Part shown: in pieces, positions 36,428 through 44,614 of the stretch
Position numbering within the stretch: position 1 is the first letter of the stretch
Layout: each line of letters begins with the position of its first letter
Assembly: GCA_020632795.1 (NCBI GenBank)
Contig: JACKEV010000020.1
Span: 153,117-217,116, forward strand
From: Alphaproteobacteria bacterium
GTDB lineage: Bacteria > Myxococcota_A > UBA796 > CAJQPC01
Length of the DNA stretch: 64,000 bases
Direction of reading: 5' to 3'
Program-made: the position numbers and the translations under genes
The notes under the pieces: generated by a model
Seen by the model: the letters and a program-made list of their open reading frames with translations, nothing else
Told to the model about the DNA's origin: nothing
Database searches by the model: none

Positions 36428-36781
36428 TCCCGAGGTGGACGATATCTGTCCGGGTGGCCGGGCGCGGCCACGAAGCGGCGGCATCCGCCGGTGGTCCGGC
36501 GAGGTCGGCCGGTTCAGGGGGAGCCGGGCCGGCGGGACGGCGAAGTTGGCACACGCGGGGTGCCGACCGGCGGCCAGGGTGGCCGGAGCGTGGCCGGGCG
36601 GCGGCCACATCGGCCGCGTGCGTCGGCGAGGTTGGCCGCGTAGCGTTCCGGCGACATCTCTTCCGTGATGCCGATGCCATCGACATCGTCGATGGTTCAG
36701 GCGCTATGGCCCCTCAGCCGTGGAGGTCACCCCGCTCGCCGGCCGTCGACGTGATCTTGCCGCGCTCGCCGGGGGGACACA
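36428..36781 (-). repeat. Inter-target spacer repeat, copy 3 (inverted), upstream of the DGR operon
   Basis: Read on the minus strand it has the same elements as copies 1 and 2: GTGTCCCCCCGGCGAG, a hairpin (GATGTCGATGGCATCGGCATC-like, near 36680), ATCACGGAAGAG, and CCGGCC-rich tracts. It lies between the group II intron and the HTH gene, so before intron insertion it directly followed VR4 as copies 1 and 2 follow VR2 and VR3. It should contain the promoter of the HTH-avd-TR-RT unit. Confidence 0.65.
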
Positions 36782-38794
36782 GTCGGGTAGGCCGGGCCGT
36801 CACCGACCCGACCCCCCACAGATCCGGACGTGCGGAACTCCCGCATCCGGCTCCTCACAGCTCAGCGTTTCGCCGTCCGACGCAGGACTGAGTGAACGGC
36901 CACCGGCCCGGGGAGGGGGTACCTCGTCGTCAGCCGATGGAAGGTCGTCCAGCTCATCCGCGCTCTCTGGGAGCGTCGGTTGAGCCAGCTCTTCCAGATC
37001 CGTTTCACCTCGTGGAGGAAGCAGGCGAGCGCACGGGAGTTCCCCGTGGTCCCGTAGTAGGCGTAGTGCCCACGCAGCTTTCTCCCGAGCACCTTGGCCT
37101 GCATCTCCAGCGGCAAGTGGCGTGCCCATCGGCACCACCGGTTGATCCTCTTGAGCGCCCGGCTGAAGCGGCGCTTCGATGTCTTCTGCATGGGAACCCA
37201 ACGACCTCGCCTGGACCTCGCCCAGTAGTGGGTGAAGCCCAGGAAGTCGAAGCTCTCCGCTCGCGGCCCGCGGCCCCTGATCGCCGGACACCGGAAGGGC
37301 ACCAAGCGTGTCTTCTCGGGGTGCAGGGTCAGGCCGAAACGCCCAAATCGCTTCGGGAGCACTTCCATGACCCGTCGCGCGTCTGCCTCTGACTCGAAGA
37401 CGACGAGCAGATCGTCGGCGTACCGGAACGGGTGTGCTTCACCGTGCAGCCGAGGCTTCACGTCGCGCACCCACCAGGCGTCGAAGATCTCGTGGAGGTA
37501 GATGTTCGCGAGCAGCGGCGACACCACGCCGCCTTGCGGGGTGCCGGCGTCAGGGCGGCTGAGCTGCCCGTCCTCCATCACGCCCGCGTTCAACCACTTG
37601 CCGACCAGACGAAGCAGGACCCCGTCGGCCACCCGTCGGCGCAGCATCTCTTGGAGCAGGTCTCGGTCGATCGTGTCGAAGAAGCTCTTGATGTCGACCT
37701 CCAGCACCACGCCGCCACGCATCTTCCAGAGCCGATGTTGGAGCGCCTTGAGCGCATCATGCGCGGACCGCCCAGGCCGGAAACCGTAGGAGAAGTCGAA
37801 GAACTCCTCCTCCCACAGCGGCTCCAAGGCCATCACCACGGCGCGCTGGAGCACCTTGTCTCCAAAGGTCGTGATGCCGATGGGGCGGGTCTTCCGACCG
37901 TCCCCCTTCGGGATGTGCACGCGGCGGACGGGCGGCGCGCGGTATCGGCCCGACTTCGCGTCGTCCAGCAGCCTCTGGAGGTTCCCCTCCAGCTCCCTGC
38001 TGAACGCCTGCGCGGTCTGACCGTCCACGCCCACCGCGCCGTCCTTGCGCGTGAGGCGATAGGCTTCCTTCATCCACTCCGGGTCGATGCGGCAGGACAG
38101 CGCGTGCAACGCCTGCTCCGGCATCTGCCGCGCCAGCTCCGCTATCCGTCGTTGTTGTGTTGAGATGGGGTCAGGCTTCGGTACGCCTGGCATCTGTCCC
38201 TCCAACGGCCCTGTTGCTGCGGCGACCCCTTCCCTCCGCCGGGTCCCCTGGGGCGGGTTCCCCGACCTCCGCAGTACTACGGGTCGCTCCGACTTCCTAC
38301 GCCTCATCTCGCCTCGCTCTGGTTGCCCTCGCTCGGCGATACCTCACGGTGTCCGTCCTGTTCGCTCCCTGCCCGCAGCGGACACTCCTCGGGGCAGGGC
38401 CTGGACTGGGTCTCGGCTACTCCGCGCGCCGCGTTGGATGTCGCGGGGAAGGCGTAGGACCTCCCAAGTTCCCTGGGGACCTGATGTCAGCATGCCCCGG
38501 CCTCTGACCCCGGTGGAGTCTCGACGCCAGGCCCTCGCGGCGCCGAGATGTTGCCTTCCAACAGAGTGACGGTGTCGGCCTCCACGGGCGGATCATCTCT
38601 CGGGGTTCAATCACGCGGCCTGCTGACTCCCTGTGTACGCTTCACGTCGACAGTCACCCAGCGACGCGCAACACTCGGTTCCGGGTGGCGGGCCAGCCTT
38701 GCCCGGGTGGGGTCGTGCCCACGAGGTCCCTGTAGGGGGTTTCGATGCATGAGTCCTGCTACATGTCCACCTCCTCAGGGCTTGCTTGGCGCAC
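36782..38794 (-). mobile_element. Group II intron (retroelement) with maturase, about 2.0 kb
   Basis: On the minus strand the intron begins GTGCGCC (38794) after the target gene's hairpin. It has a structured ~600-base 5' region, the maturase gene, and a domain V-like hairpin (GAGCCGGATGCGGG then CCGCACGTCCGG) followed by a domain VI-like stem ending CCTACCCGAC near 36782. The boundaries are estimates good to a few bases. Rejoining the flanks restores the arrangement seen after VR3 (hairpin, GAGAGTG, TGTC..CC). Insertion just after a DNA hairpin or terminator is typical of class C introns. Confidence 0.8.
36862..38193 (-). CDS. ltrA: Group II intron reverse transcriptase/maturase
   Basis: About 443 residues from ATG at 38193, preceded by GGAGG; the frame open to 38307 is probably not used. 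RT motifs are intact: RPIGITTFGDKVLQRAV, YGFRPGRSAHDAL, LEVDIKSFFDTID (motif A Asp), TPQGGVVSPLLANIYL (QGxxxSP), FRYADDLLVVF (YADD). The maturase X region (FSRALKRINRW, LRGHYAYYGTTGN) follows. No HNH endonuclease domain at the C-terminus, as in class C and some other introns, which therefore depend on single-stranded or hairpin targets. Helps intron splicing and retrohoming. Confidence 0.92.
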   Translation of the reverse strand: MPGVPKPDPISTQQRRIAELARQMPEQALHALSCRIDPEWMKEAYRLTRKDGAVGVDGQTAQAFSRELEGNLQRLLDDAKSGRYRAPPVRRVHIPKGDGRKTRPIGITTFGDKVLQRAVVMALEPLWEEEFFDFSYGFRPGRSAHDALKALQHRLWKMRGGVVLEVDIKSFFDTIDRDLLQEMLRRRVADGVLLRLVGKWLNAGVMEDGQLSRPDAGTPQGGVVSPLLANIYLHEIFDAWWVRDVKPRLHGEAHPFRYADDLLVVFESEADARRVMEVLPKRFGRFGLTLHPEKTRLVPFRCPAIRGRGPRAESFDFLGFTHYWARSRRGRWVPMQKTSKRRFSRALKRINRWCRWARHLPLEMQAKVLGRKLRGHYAYYGTTGNSRALACFLHEVKRIWKSWLNRRSQRARMSWTTFHRLTTRYPLPGPVAVHSVLRRTAKR

Positions 38795-38813
38795 CACTCT
38801 CTATGATCCAGGA

Positions 38814-41800
38814 TCAAGGCTCGGGGGCGGCGGACAGAACGAGCCGGAAGCCCAGGTGCCTGAACCTGAACCCCGGGTTCCAGTCGTTCCGGAACGCAGA
38901 GCGCGCGTCGCGCGCGGTGTAGAACCAGCTCCCGCCACGGACCACGCGGTGGGCGGTCGGATCGGCCAGATTCGCCGGGTTGCCGGCCAGATCTTCATAC
39001 CGGAGGTCCACCGGATCGAAGGTCACGCCATCCTCGCGGCCCCGGAAGTGGTCGATCCAGGGATCCAACGTCCACTCCCAGACGTTGCCGTGGACGTCGA
39101 AGAGGCCCCAAGGGTGTTCTGCGCCCCGGTTTGTGGGTGGCGCGGCGACCGGGTGGGTTCGCTGGCCAGAGTTGCCGCTGTACCAGCCGACGGCGGCCAG
39201 ATCGTCCTCAGCATCACCGCTCCAGTACCGGGTCGTGCTCCCCGCCCTGGCCAGGTATTCCCACTCGGCCTCGGTGGGCAGGCGGTAGCCCTGCGTCGAG
39301 ACCTGACGGATGGCGCCCGTCGATTCGCAGTCCTCCTCCACCCCATAGAAGGGCTCGAGGCCGTCCAGCTCGGACAGCGCAGCGGCGAAGCGCAGAGCGT
39401 CGCACCAGGTCACCTGCTCCACCGGGAGCCGAGGGTCGTCGGTGAAGAATGACGGGTTCTCCGGCACCCCATGCTTCCTCCCGGCCTCCGTGCCGGCGAC
39501 AGACGCCCACTGCCCCTGGGTCACCTCGGTCTGCCCGGCGAAGAAGGCCGGAACCCGGACGCGGTGCTGAGGGCCTTCCTTGTCGTAGTGGCCGTCCTCC
39601 GTCGTCGGGCTGCCCATCGTGACCTCCCCCGCGCTCAGGCCGACGAAGCCCAGGGGGTGGTCGGTGTCGCTCAGCGCGAGGCAGTCGACGTCGGTGGCCC
39701 GGCCGATGGGGTCGTCGCCGATCGCGCCCAGGGGGCCAGTGAGGTCGGGGGGGCGCTGGAAGGTGGGGTCGGAGAGCAGCTCGCGGCAAGACGGGGCATC
39801 CAGCATCGGGGGCGTGACTCCGAGCCCTGTTCCGCCGTCCACGAAGCTCCAGCCAAGCCACCCCAGGCCGACCGCCACCAGGGCGAGGAGGAGCCAACGG
39901 GAGCGCGTAGACGATCGTGCAGCGGGCGACTCCACACGGAAAGCGGCAGGCGACTCCGGCGGCGACTCCGCCGTTCGTCCCAGCTCGACGGGCTCCAACG
40001 CGAGCCCCCCAGCCTCGCCGGTGTCCGCGTCCTCAAGGCTCGGGACGACGTCAGGCATGAAGGGCTCGAGCTGGTCACCGTTCAGAGGCTCCTGCGCGAG
40101 TCCGCTCACCTCCTCTGTGTCCGCGTCCTCGACGCTCGAGTCATCGCCAGGCATGGACGGCTTGACGACCTCCCCGCCGGGAGGCTCCCCAACCGGGCCC
40201 AGGTCGAGGGGCTCCGGGACCGGCGTCTCGTCGATGATGGGCTCCGGCTCAGGCGGCTGATCGACCACCTTGGAGGCCAGCACCGCCCCAGCCAACGCCT
40301 CCACGAACGCCCCCGCGCTGGCGTACCGCTGCTCCCGCGCGAACGCCAGCCCCTTCAACAAGACCTCCTCCACCTCCTTGGAGAACTCCTGCTCCTCGAC
40401 GAAGGGGCCCAGGCGCAGCATCACGTCCGCCGGCAAGGCCCGGCCGCACAGGAGGAACAGCGCCGTCATCGCCAGCCCGTACACGTCCGCGCGCGCGTCG
40501 GCGTCCTTCGCGTCCAGCATCAGCTCGGGCGCGGCGAAGCCGAAGGTCCCCATGCCCACGTTCGTCCGCGTCCCGTCGGTGGAGCCCGCCGCCTTGACCA
40601 GATCGAAGTCGGTCAGCTTCGGAACGCCGTCCTCGGTCAGCAGCACGTTCTGGGGCTTGACGTCCCGGTGGACCAGATCGGCCCCGTGGGCGCAGCTCAG
40701 CGCGTCGGCCAGGGCCTGCACGATGGGCAGGGTGTGCGCCGCCTGGACCCGCCCCTCCAGCACCGCCCGGTACAGGTCCCCCCCGGGCACCAGCTCCATC
40801 GCGAACCAGCAGAAGCCGTGGTCCTCGCCGCCGGGGTCCAGCACCTCGACGATGCCCGGGTGCCGCAGCGTGGCCATGCGCTGGGCGCCCTTGAAGAAGC
40901 GGTCCCGACGGCTGCGCTCGCTGCTGTGCTGGCCGTGCAGCACCTTGACCGCCACGAAGCGCTCGCCCTCCTCGTCCCAGGCCTTCCACACCGAGGCGAA
41001 GGACCCTTTGCCCAGCCGCTCGCGGAGCTGGTAGCGGCCGTCGCCCAGGTACTCGCCCGGGGTCAGGACCGGGCCCTCCCGCAGGGCGCGCTTGTGATGG
41101 AGGATGCGCTCGCGCAGGGTCTCGGGGACCGGTGTCTCTTCCTTGAGCAGCGCGCGGCGCTCGGCGTAGGCGGTCTTGAGGGCCTGGGTGTGCTGTTCGC
41201 GGAACGCGACGACCTTGGGGCTCGGCGAGGCCAGGTCGCCGGTGAGCGGCTGGAGCGGTCGGCACGTCTCGCCCTCCCCGCTCGCCGTCGCCTCGGGGAG
41301 GGCTACCGAGGGCCCCCAGGGCACAACCATCCCCGTGTCGCACATGGCGTCGGCGATCTGCGCAGTCTGCCCATACCCCGCGCCGGCTGCGACCAGGAGC
41401 CACTCGACGCGCTCCGCCGGGGATGCGTTGCCCCCCGGGGCGTCGGCCAGTTCCAGGCCCAGCTTGTCGGCGACCTGGACCAGCCGATAGTCCGCCGCGC
41501 TGGAGAGGACGTCGCGGAGCAGATCCACGGACGGCGCCAGCGGCGGCTCCTCTTGCAGCGCGTCCTTCGACGTGCCCGATGTTGTCGGCATCGTGACGCT
41601 CTGGTCTGCTGAAGCGCCGCGGACACCGAGCGGCCCGGACGGTAGAGGCGCGCTGGGGGACGTCGCAAGCTCGCCGGGCCCGGCTTCGAAGCGTCGTCCC
41701 GACGACTCCTGCCGCTCGTTCAAGCCGAGAATGCTGAGCGGAAGGTGTTCGACGACACCTGCGTAGCGTTGGAGCCAGTCCAATAGCGCGCCGAGGTTCG

Positions 41801-42371
41801 GATCCTCGTTCGAGCCCTCGCAATCCACGAATACAAGGGTCTTCGTGGCTATCAGCCTGTACATGAGGGCCTGGGCTCGGGCGTCGCGCAGGATGTCCTC
41901 ATAGTCTCGAATCCCGAGCGCCACCGTCCGGGGCTGTCTCCAGAGGCCGTTCAGGTGCAGGATGCCGGTCTCCTCTCTCTTCAGCCACCGCTCCACCGCC
42001 GGCCCGTCGTACCAGGTCAGAGGCTTCATGCCCGTGGCCTCCTCAAGCAGGCCGTCGTAGTTGAGGGTCGCGATGGGCAGGCCCAAGCCAGTGATGGCCT
42101 CGATGTACCGGGGATCCTGTACGCGAAGCGCTCCTGCAGTCACGCTGAGCCAGCGCCGATACGAGCCTCCTGTCGGCGCGCCCAAGGCCTTCGCCAGGCG
42201 CAGGGCGACGGTGACCAGATCGTCCGAGTCACCACGAGCCAGGAGCATCTGAAACTCGTCACGCTGCGTTTCATCCAGCAACCCGTAGGACCAAGCGTGG
42301 GCAACCCCGGAGCGCAGCAACACGCTCCACGAGGCCACCGGCCCCTCGTGGGGGAGAGGCGCGCTGGACAA
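38814..42371 (-). CDS. SIR2-like/EAD-like/Ser-Thr kinase/TM/FGE-sulfatase fusion (DGR target, sensor 4)
   Basis: About 1185 residues. N-terminal SIR2-like domain with NYDGLLE kept (104-110) but the catalytic His changed (HLNG for HLHG). The usual nucleotide-loop start is present just upstream as RILIVGARVA, without any ATG/GTG/TTG, so the TTG at 42371 is a forced start and the true N-terminus is uncertain. Next come a death-like helical domain (~280-345), a kinase domain (~445-700: GKGSFASVWKA, VAVKVL, HRDVKPQN, with DFD in place of DFG, then APE), an acidic linker, a membrane helix (RWLLLALVAVGLGWLGWSFV) and a C-terminal FGE domain with VR4. This puts the diversified domain outside the membrane and the kinase inside: a receptor kinase with a mutable ectodomain. 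Confidence 0.8.
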   Translation of the reverse strand: MSSAPLPHEGPVASWSVLLRSGVAHAWSYGLLDETQRDEFQMLLARGDSDDLVTVALRLAKALGAPTGGSYRRWLSVTAGALRVQDPRYIEAITGLGLPIATLNYDGLLEEATGMKPLTWYDGPAVERWLKREETGILHLNGLWRQPRTVALGIRDYEDILRDARAQALMYRLIATKTLVFVDCEGSNEDPNLGALLDWLQRYAGVVEHLPLSILGLNERQESSGRRFEAGPGELATSPSAPLPSGPLGVRGASADQSVTMPTTSGTSKDALQEEPPLAPSVDLLRDVLSSAADYRLVQVADKLGLELADAPGGNASPAERVEWLLVAAGAGYGQTAQIADAMCDTGMVVPWGPSVALPEATASGEGETCRPLQPLTGDLASPSPKVVAFREQHTQALKTAYAERRALLKEETPVPETLRERILHHKRALREGPVLTPGEYLGDGRYQLRERLGKGSFASVWKAWDEEGERFVAVKVLHGQHSSERSRRDRFFKGAQRMATLRHPGIVEVLDPGGEDHGFCWFAMELVPGGDLYRAVLEGRVQAAHTLPIVQALADALSCAHGADLVHRDVKPQNVLLTEDGVPKLTDFDLVKAAGSTDGTRTNVGMGTFGFAAPELMLDAKDADARADVYGLAMTALFLLCGRALPADVMLRLGPFVEEQEFSKEVEEVLLKGLAFAREQRYASAGAFVEALAGAVLASKVVDQPPEPEPIIDETPVPEPLDLGPVGEPPGGEVVKPSMPGDDSSVEDADTEEVSGLAQEPLNGDQLEPFMPDVVPSLEDADTGEAGGLALEPVELGRTAESPPESPAAFRVESPAARSSTRSRWLLLALVAVGLGWLGWSFVDGGTGLGVTPPMLDAPSCRELLSDPTFQRPPDLTGPLGAIGDDPIGRATDVDCLALSDTDHPLGFVGLSAGEVTMGSPTTEDGHYDKEGPQHRVRVPAFFAGQTEVTQGQWASVAGTEAGRKHGVPENPSFFTDDPRLPVEQVTWCDALRFAAALSELDGLEPFYGVEEDCESTGAIRQVSTQGYRLPTEAEWEYLARAGSTTRYWSGDAEDDLAAVGWYSGNSGQRTHPVAAPPTNRGAEHPWGLFDVHGNVWEWTLDPWIDHFRGREDGVTFDPVDLRYEDLAGNPANLADPTAHRVVRGGSWFYTARDARSAFRNDWNPGFRFRHLGFRLVLSAAPEP
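38817..38948 (-). repeat. DGR variable region VR4
   Basis: Last 44 codons of the kinase-FGE gene (RVVRGGSW onward), followed on the minus strand by the stop and the palindrome TGATCCTGGATCA. It is nearly identical to VR3 outside the variable codons. It matches the first half of the local template repeat except at adenines and one silent base. Confidence 0.8.
41271..41303. repeat. REP-like hairpin inside the kinase-FGE coding sequence
   Basis: A 10-bp perfect stem GCCCTCCCCG/CGGGGAGGGC around CTCGCCGTCGCCT. In frame it encodes part of ALPEATASGEGETC. The same palindrome occurs at 42414-42446 and, imperfectly, at 42533-42565. Confidence 0.6.
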
Positions 42372-42400
42372 CTTCGCGACCCTGGCTCCGACGATCAGGA

Positions 42401-42640
42401 TGCGGCTTGTCTCGCCCTCCCCGCTCGCCGTCGTCTCGGGGAGGGCTCCAGAGGGCCCAGGATCGCCCTCTGGGCCTGCCGGATGTCCGACTCTCGCCTG
42501 AGAAACGCCCTGACGAACTGGCGGCTTGTCTCGCCCTCCCCGCTTGCCGGTGTCGCGGAGAGGGCTACCGAGGGCCCAGGATCGCCCTCTGGGCCTGCCG
42601 GATGTCCTTCTCTCGCCTGCGGAGCGCCGTGACGAGCAGG
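42401..42640. repeat. Tandem 119-bp duplication carrying the REP-like hairpin
   Basis: Two adjacent copies (42401-42519 and 42520-42640) share the hairpin GCCCTCCCCG...CGGGGAGGGC, then GGGCCCAGGATCGCCCTC and GGGCCTGCCGGATGTCC. The right copy is the 3' end of the SIR2-EAD gene; the left one lies between genes. The duplication therefore copied a gene end and probably separated the 38814 gene from its original start. Confidence 0.65.
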
Positions 42641-43896
42641 TTGAAGAACGCCTCGTCCACGAAGCCCTTCCGCTCCAGGACCTCGGCCACCTTCGCGGCG
42701 GCCACGTCGTTCGAAGCGTCCGGCCCGGGGATGGCCAGGACTACCTCCTCGTAGCCCCTCCAGCGGCTGAAGGTCTGCCGCAGGTCCCGGCGGTCGGCGA
42801 ACAGGGAGTAGAAGAGTTCGGTGAGGATGGCCTGGTCGGTGAGCCCGCCCACAGCCGGGGAGCCCGATGGCGCGGGGGTCGCGGCCCCCTGCCCCGCCGA
42901 CGATCCCGACACCATCGGCGTCTCCACGGTCGCCTCTGCTGAAGCCCCGCCCCCATCGACCTCACGGACGACCAGACGACGAAGGAAGCCCGTCAGCTCG
43001 CCATACTCCGCCCCGTACACCAGCGGCACCACCCGCTGCTCGGGCGGGTGGGCCCGGCGCACCGCCTCGACCTCGCTCGCCCGACACAGCCGGTAGCGCC
43101 GGTACTCCGAGCCGCTGAACGTCCGCCCGGCCCAGGTCAGCAAGGCGCCCAGGTTGGGGTCCTCGGTGGTGCCGCCGCAGCCCACGAACACCAGGCTCCT
43201 GGTGGTCCACAGCGCGCGCATCACCGTCTGGGCGTGGCCGTCGCGCAGGATGTCCTCGTAGCTGCGCACCCCCAGGACCACGCTCTGGGGCTGCTTCCAG
43301 TAGCCGTGCAGGTGCAGGACACCGTGCTCCTGGCCCCGCAGCCAGCGCTCGACCTCGGAGCCCTCGCGCCAGGTCAAGGGGCCCAGGCCGGTGACCTGCT
43401 CCAGCAGGCCGTCGTAGTTGAGGGTGACGATGGGCGCGCCCAGCGCGGCGATGGCCTGGATGAGCTGGGGGTCGCGGACCTTCAAGGCCCCGACGGTCTC
43501 GCGCAGCCAGCGCTTGAACTCGCCGCCCTGGGGGGCGCCCAGCGCCTTCTCGACGCGGTGAGCGACGGTCACGAAGTCCTCGGTGTCGCCGTCTTCCAGG
43601 AGGCCCTGGTAGCGGCGGACCTGGCCCTCGTTCAGGGCACCCAGAGCCCCCGCGTGGGCGAGCCCCGCGCGAAGCAGGCCCGCCCAGGAGGCCACGGGCC
43701 CCTTGCCCGCCACCGGCGCGCTGGAGGCGACGCTGACGCCGGAGCCGACGACGATCACCGCTTGCCCCGCGGCCAGCAGGGCCTTCACATCCTGAACCAG
43801 CTCATCCACGCTCGCCCCCGATCCTGTGGGTGAAGGGTCAGGATAGCCCGTCTTGGGCGTACGGGACCACCCTCCAGGCGCCTGTGGCGTCGACAT
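42565..43896 (-). CDS. SIR2-like protein with C-terminal effector-associated domain (EAD1-like)
   Basis: 443 residues from ATG at 43896, with GGTGGAG before it; a GTG at 43809 starts exactly at the domain and is an alternative. The SIR2-like domain has all expected residues: VIVVGSGVS nucleotide loop, TLNYDGLLE, and VLHLHGYW with the catalytic His. Of the five SIR2-like copies in the window only this one is complete, so it is the best NADase candidate. After a Ser/Pro/Gly linker the last ~85 residues (LFYSLFADRRDLRQTFSRW, then IPGPDAS and FFNLLVTALRRREKDI) look like the EAD1 adaptor domain known from conflict systems, which recruits effectors by like-with-like contact. Inferred role: NAD-depleting effector of the sensor array. 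Confidence 0.75.
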   Translation of the reverse strand: MSTPQAPGGWSRTPKTGYPDPSPTGSGASVDELVQDVKALLAAGQAVIVVGSGVSVASSAPVAGKGPVASWAGLLRAGLAHAGALGALNEGQVRRYQGLLEDGDTEDFVTVAHRVEKALGAPQGGEFKRWLRETVGALKVRDPQLIQAIAALGAPIVTLNYDGLLEQVTGLGPLTWREGSEVERWLRGQEHGVLHLHGYWKQPQSVVLGVRSYEDILRDGHAQTVMRALWTTRSLVFVGCGGTTEDPNLGALLTWAGRTFSGSEYRRYRLCRASEVEAVRRAHPPEQRVVPLVYGAEYGELTGFLRRLVVREVDGGGASAEATVETPMVSGSSAGQGAATPAPSGSPAVGGLTDQAILTELFYSLFADRRDLRQTFSRWRGYEEVVLAIPGPDASNDVAAAKVAEVLERKGFVDEAFFNLLVTALRRREKDIRQAQRAILGPR

Positions 43897-44614
43897 CTCC
43901 ACCCCTGGCTGGACACCCCCACCCCCCATTATGTAATAAGACCCTGATCAACCGCGTCCCAAGACGCCCCGCCCGCAGAGCACGCCCCCCTCCGCGAGCG
44001 GTCCTTCACCCCGGGGGCAGGGTGAGCCCGGCCGAGCACCAACCCGACCGGCTCCTCCAGAGCGGACCCGAGACACGCTGCGATGACCCACACACCCCCG
44101 TCCAAGCCCGCGACACGCCGCAGAAGCGGCTGGCCGCGACCGCTGGCGGAGCCGCAGCGCGCAAAGACTTCACCCCCTCCCCTTCAACCGCGTCCCAAGA
44201 CGCCCCGCCCGCAGAGCACGCCCCCCTCCGCGAGCGGTCCTTCACCCCGGGGGCAGGGTGGGCCCGGCCGAGCAGCAACTCGACCGAGCCCGGAGGCACG
44301 CTGCAGTGAACAGCGCACCCCCTTCCAAGCCCGCGACATGCCGCCGAAGCGGCTGGCCGCGACAACTCTACCAGCCTGAACAGCCGAGAGGACCCGACTC
44401 CGGGTAGGCGCTCCACGTCAGCGCCCTCCACTGCGCGTCGCCGGCGAGGTGCTGGCGACGCGCCACGCAGCCGCGGCCTCCCAACCCGGGAGCGCTGAGT
44501 GGCCCCGCTGCGCCTCGGCGCAGCCCCCGATCCCGACCCCATCCGCCGGCTGGCCTCGCCCACCGGCCCCGGCTGGATCCGTCCTCACGGTGGGCCCCAA
44601 TCGGACCCGAGACC
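43897..44614. repeat. Intergenic region with a 236-bp tandem duplication
   Basis: About 700 bp without a supported gene. Two copies (43951-44186 and 44187-~44370) share ACCGCGTCCCAAGACGCCC, GAGCACGCCCCCCTCCGCGA, CTTCACCCCGGGGGCAGGG and CGAAGCGGCTGGCCGCGAC with minor differences. The first 50 bp near 43930 is AT-richer (TTATGTAATAAGACC) and could hold the promoter of the SIR2-EAD gene. Confidence 0.6.

Noticed and set aside
39471..41612. Forward 713-codon open frame opposite the kinase fusion
   Set aside because: Antisense shadow; the opposite strand carries kinase, TM and FGE domains.
42565..43896. SIR2-EAD protein as a DGR target
   Set aside because: It has no FGE or lectin-fold domain and no variable-region similarity at its end.
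43951..44370. CRISPR-like array
   Set aside because: Only two long copies (236 bp period), no short regular repeats with unique spacers and no cas genes.
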